A stretch of DNA of 64,000 nt from Francisella philomiragia subsp. philomiragia ATCC 25015 (lineage in GTDB: Bacteria; Pseudomonadota; Gammaproteobacteria; Francisellales; Francisellaceae): contig NZ_DS999312.1 in assembly GCF_000156715.1 (NCBI RefSeq), forward strand, positions 62,001 through 126,000, given 5' to 3'. Under the pieces are notes generated by a model. That model saw only the letters and a program-made list of their open reading frames with translations, did no database searches and was not told the origin of the DNA. Made by a program: the position numbers and the translations under genes. The first letter of the stretch is position 1. The number at the start of each line of letters is the position of its first letter. This document shows, one piece after another, positions 62,353-64,000 of this stretch.

Positions 62353-63729
62353 TTATTCCTCCTCGCCTGTAGTCTTCTCAACTGATTGGAAGTATGAGTA
62401 AGGCATTCTTTCTTCACCACCAGTACTTGGACCACCATTTATAATTCTAAATAAGTATCTAAAATAGAAGAATCCAAATATAACGAAGTAAACAATGATT
62501 ATTGCTGCTAATGAGCTAAACACTTGCCAGAAGTTAATGTCACTGACAGAATATTCAGTCCTTAGTATGTTATATACAGTCCAAGGTTGTCTTCCGAATT
62601 CTGCAGTGAACCATCCTGTGATGATAGCAACAAAACCTAGTGGTGTAGTTAATGTACAAAGTCTTAGGAACCATTTTGAAGTTTGCAGTTTTTTTCTAGC
62701 TAAGAGTATAGTTCCTACCACACCCATAAGTATCATCAGTGTACCAATACCTACCATGATTCTAAAGCTGTAGAATACCACAGCAACTACTGGTCTATCT
62801 TTCTCCGGAACAGATTTTAGACCTATTAATTCTCCATCTAATTCATGAGTATTTATCAAAGAAGCAAGCTTAGGAATCTCTATAGAGAATAAGTTCTTTT
62901 CTTGTGATTCGCTTGGATATGCAAAGACTACAAAAGGAGCACCTTTTTGTGTATCCCAAACCCCTTCTATAGCTGCTGTTTTGAGTGGTTGATGTTCATG
63001 TACTTCTCTACCTACATCATCGCCTACTGCAAGCTGGCCTACACTCAGGATTAAAATCGAAACTATTGAAAATTTGATGCATGTCTTAGCAAAGCTATGA
63101 TGTTTATCCTTGATAATGTAATAAGCACTAACACCTAATATGACCATTAGAGTACTTAGGTATGCCGCCATAAGCATATGGATATATCTTGGAATCACAG
63201 AAGGATTAAAAATGACATGATACCAACTATAAACTTCAAACTTACCATTGATATAGTTAACGCCATCAGGAGTTTGCATCCAAGAATTAGCTGATAATAT
63301 CCAAAAAGCTGATAACGTCACACCAGCAAATATCGTGAAATTAGCTAGAAAATGAACATATTTGTTAATTCTACCCCAACCAAAAATCATAATACCTAGT
63401 GCTCCAGCCTCTATGAAGAAAGCTGTAAGGACTTCGTAGGTGAAGAGTGATCCAAGTACAGGACCTACTTTTTCGGCGAATCCAGCCCAGTTGGCACCGA
63501 ACTGGAATTCCATGACAATTCCTGATACAACGCCCATACCAAATGTGAGGGCAAATACTTTGGTCCAAAATTTAACAATAGATAAGTATTTATCATTTTT
63601 GGTAATTAGCCATAGCGCTTCAAAGATCATCAGGAATGTCGATAATCCTATACTGAAGGCTGGAAACAAAATATGAAAGCTCACTGTAAAGGCGAACTGT
63701 ATTCTTGATAGTATTTCGACCCAGTACAT
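62353..63729 (-). CDS. cydA: Cytochrome bd-type quinol oxidase subunit I (CydA/CioA)
   Basis: CydA (458 residues) oxidises quinol and reduces oxygen using hemes b558, b595 and d. The heme ligand H18-H19 region FTVSFHILFPAFSIG, the YIHMLMAAYLST helix and the GRQPWTVYNILRTE motif are present. The quinol loop lacks the long insertion found in E. coli CydA, placing it in the short-loop, cyanide-insensitive group. The start ATG at 63729 has AGAGG 7 bases upstream. Confidence 0.96.
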   Translation of the reverse strand: MYWVEILSRIQFAFTVSFHILFPAFSIGLSTFLMIFEALWLITKNDKYLSIVKFWTKVFALTFGMGVVSGIVMEFQFGANWAGFAEKVGPVLGSLFTYEVLTAFFIEAGALGIMIFGWGRINKYVHFLANFTIFAGVTLSAFWILSANSWMQTPDGVNYINGKFEVYSWYHVIFNPSVIPRYIHMLMAAYLSTLMVILGVSAYYIIKDKHHSFAKTCIKFSIVSILILSVGQLAVGDDVGREVHEHQPLKTAAIEGVWDTQKGAPFVVFAYPSESQEKNLFSIEIPKLASLINTHELDGELIGLKSVPEKDRPVVAVVFYSFRIMVGIGTLMILMGVVGTILLARKKLQTSKWFLRLCTLTTPLGFVAIITGWFTAEFGRQPWTVYNILRTEYSVSDINFWQVFSSLAAIIIVYFVIFGFFYFRYLFRIINGGPSTGGEERMPYSYFQSVEKTTGEEE

Positions 63730-63761
63730 AGAAGAACCTCTGTGTTTTTATTGTTGTCAAA

Positions 63762-63786
63762 ACTAGCTAGATTATATCTTGCTAGT
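63762..63786 (-). promoter_or_regulatory. cydA upstream dyad overlapping a -10
   Basis: ACTAGC (63762-63767) and GCTAGT (63781-63786) are inverted, with inner arms AGAT (63769-63772) and ATCT (63776-63779) around TAT. The minus-strand TATAAT (forward ATTATA, 63771-63776) lies within the dyad, so it could be an operator covering the cydA promoter. Confidence 0.45.
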
Positions 63787-63862
63787 AGCTTTTATTATGA
63801 TTTTTAGCTGTAAGGCTAATATACTTAGAATCTCACAATAGCTTGATATTCTCAAGTAACGA

Positions 63863-63874
63863 TAATCTAGATTA
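63863..63874. repeat. 12-bp perfect palindrome in cydA/epimerase intergenic region
   Basis: TAATCTAGATTA is a perfect palindrome. A related site, AATCT-A-AGATT (63925-63935), occurs before the rightmost gene. Both resemble the inner part of the cydA-proximal dyad (AGATTATATCT). This suggests related binding sites, but the AT-rich composition makes chance matches possible. Confidence 0.4.
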
Positions 63875-63947
63875 AGAAATTGTAATGTTACTTAGCCATA
63901 TTTTGTAAATATAATAATAGATATAATCTAAGATTTGAGGATATCTT

Positions 63948-64000
63948 ATGAAAATATTAATAGCAGGTGGATCTGGGTTTGTAGGTAGAGAGCTATCAAA
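63948..64000 (+). CDS. NAD-dependent epimerase/dehydratase-like protein (3' partial)
   Basis: Only the first 17 codons are in the window: MKILIAGGSGFVGRELS. The glycine-rich GGSGFVG motif following a beta strand is the NAD(P)-binding start of extended short-chain dehydrogenases, for example the TIGR01777/YfcH-like family. Subfamily and function cannot be settled from this fragment. It diverges from cydA, and GAGG lies upstream of the ATG. Confidence 0.75.
   Translation, partial: MKILIAGGSGFVGRELS

Overview
The window is about 33% G+C chromosomal DNA from a gammaproteobacterium. Gene content, gene order and protein sequences fit the genus Francisella (F. tularensis/novicida group or a close relative). 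The genus is inferred from recognised gene order and AT-rich codon use, not from a database search. Almost all of it is core energy metabolism and translation. I saw no insertion sequence, prophage, CRISPR array or rRNA operon.

Layout. 1-11.7 kb: respiratory complex I, nuoE (5' end cut off) to nuoN, one operon. 11.7-14.5 kb: ubiK, comM, hemE. 14.5-24.2 kb: initiator tRNA with its own promoter and terminator, then a tightly packed run rimP-nusA-infB-rbfA-hisS-MFS-zapE-rluC. 24.2-25.5 kb: a second, paralogous MFS transporter on the minus strand. 25.6-32.6 kb: ATP synthase operon atpIBEFHAGDC. 32.8-35.6 kb: a large secreted GH18 (chitinase-like) protein with degenerate active sites. 35.6-38.3 kb: grxD, sodB, a small membrane protein and an AmpG-like permease. 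38.4-47.5 kb: gltA divergent from sdhCDAB-sucAB, i.e. the oxidative half of the TCA cycle. 47.6-50.6 kb: apt, glmM, tpiA, secG, tRNA-Leu(GAG). 50.7-55.7 kb: two tandem LysR-type paralogues, a PepSY-domain exported protein, hemW, a GtrA-like protein and a DyP-type peroxidase. 55.9-59.8 kb: acnA and pilT. 59.9-63.7 kb (minus strand): cydA-cydB of the cyanide-insensitive oxidase type, a DUF3429 membrane protein and a renalase-like FAD protein. The window ends 53 bases into an epimerase-like gene.

How the genes work together. Citrate synthase, aconitase, 2-oxoglutarate dehydrogenase and succinate dehydrogenase produce NADH and quinol. Complex I and SDH feed the quinone pool, CydAB oxidises it, and the F1Fo synthase uses the proton gradient. 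SodB, GrxD, DyP peroxidase, HemE and HemW supply oxidative-stress defence, Fe-S and heme functions to this machinery.

No clearly new multi-gene system was found. The most interesting points are the GH18 protein whose two catalytic motifs are both broken, a cluster of related dyads in the cydA upstream region, a perfect 13-bp hairpin ending 15 bases before pilT, the two-lipoyl-domain SucB, the tandem LysR pair, and the cydAB-DUF3429-FAD gene string.
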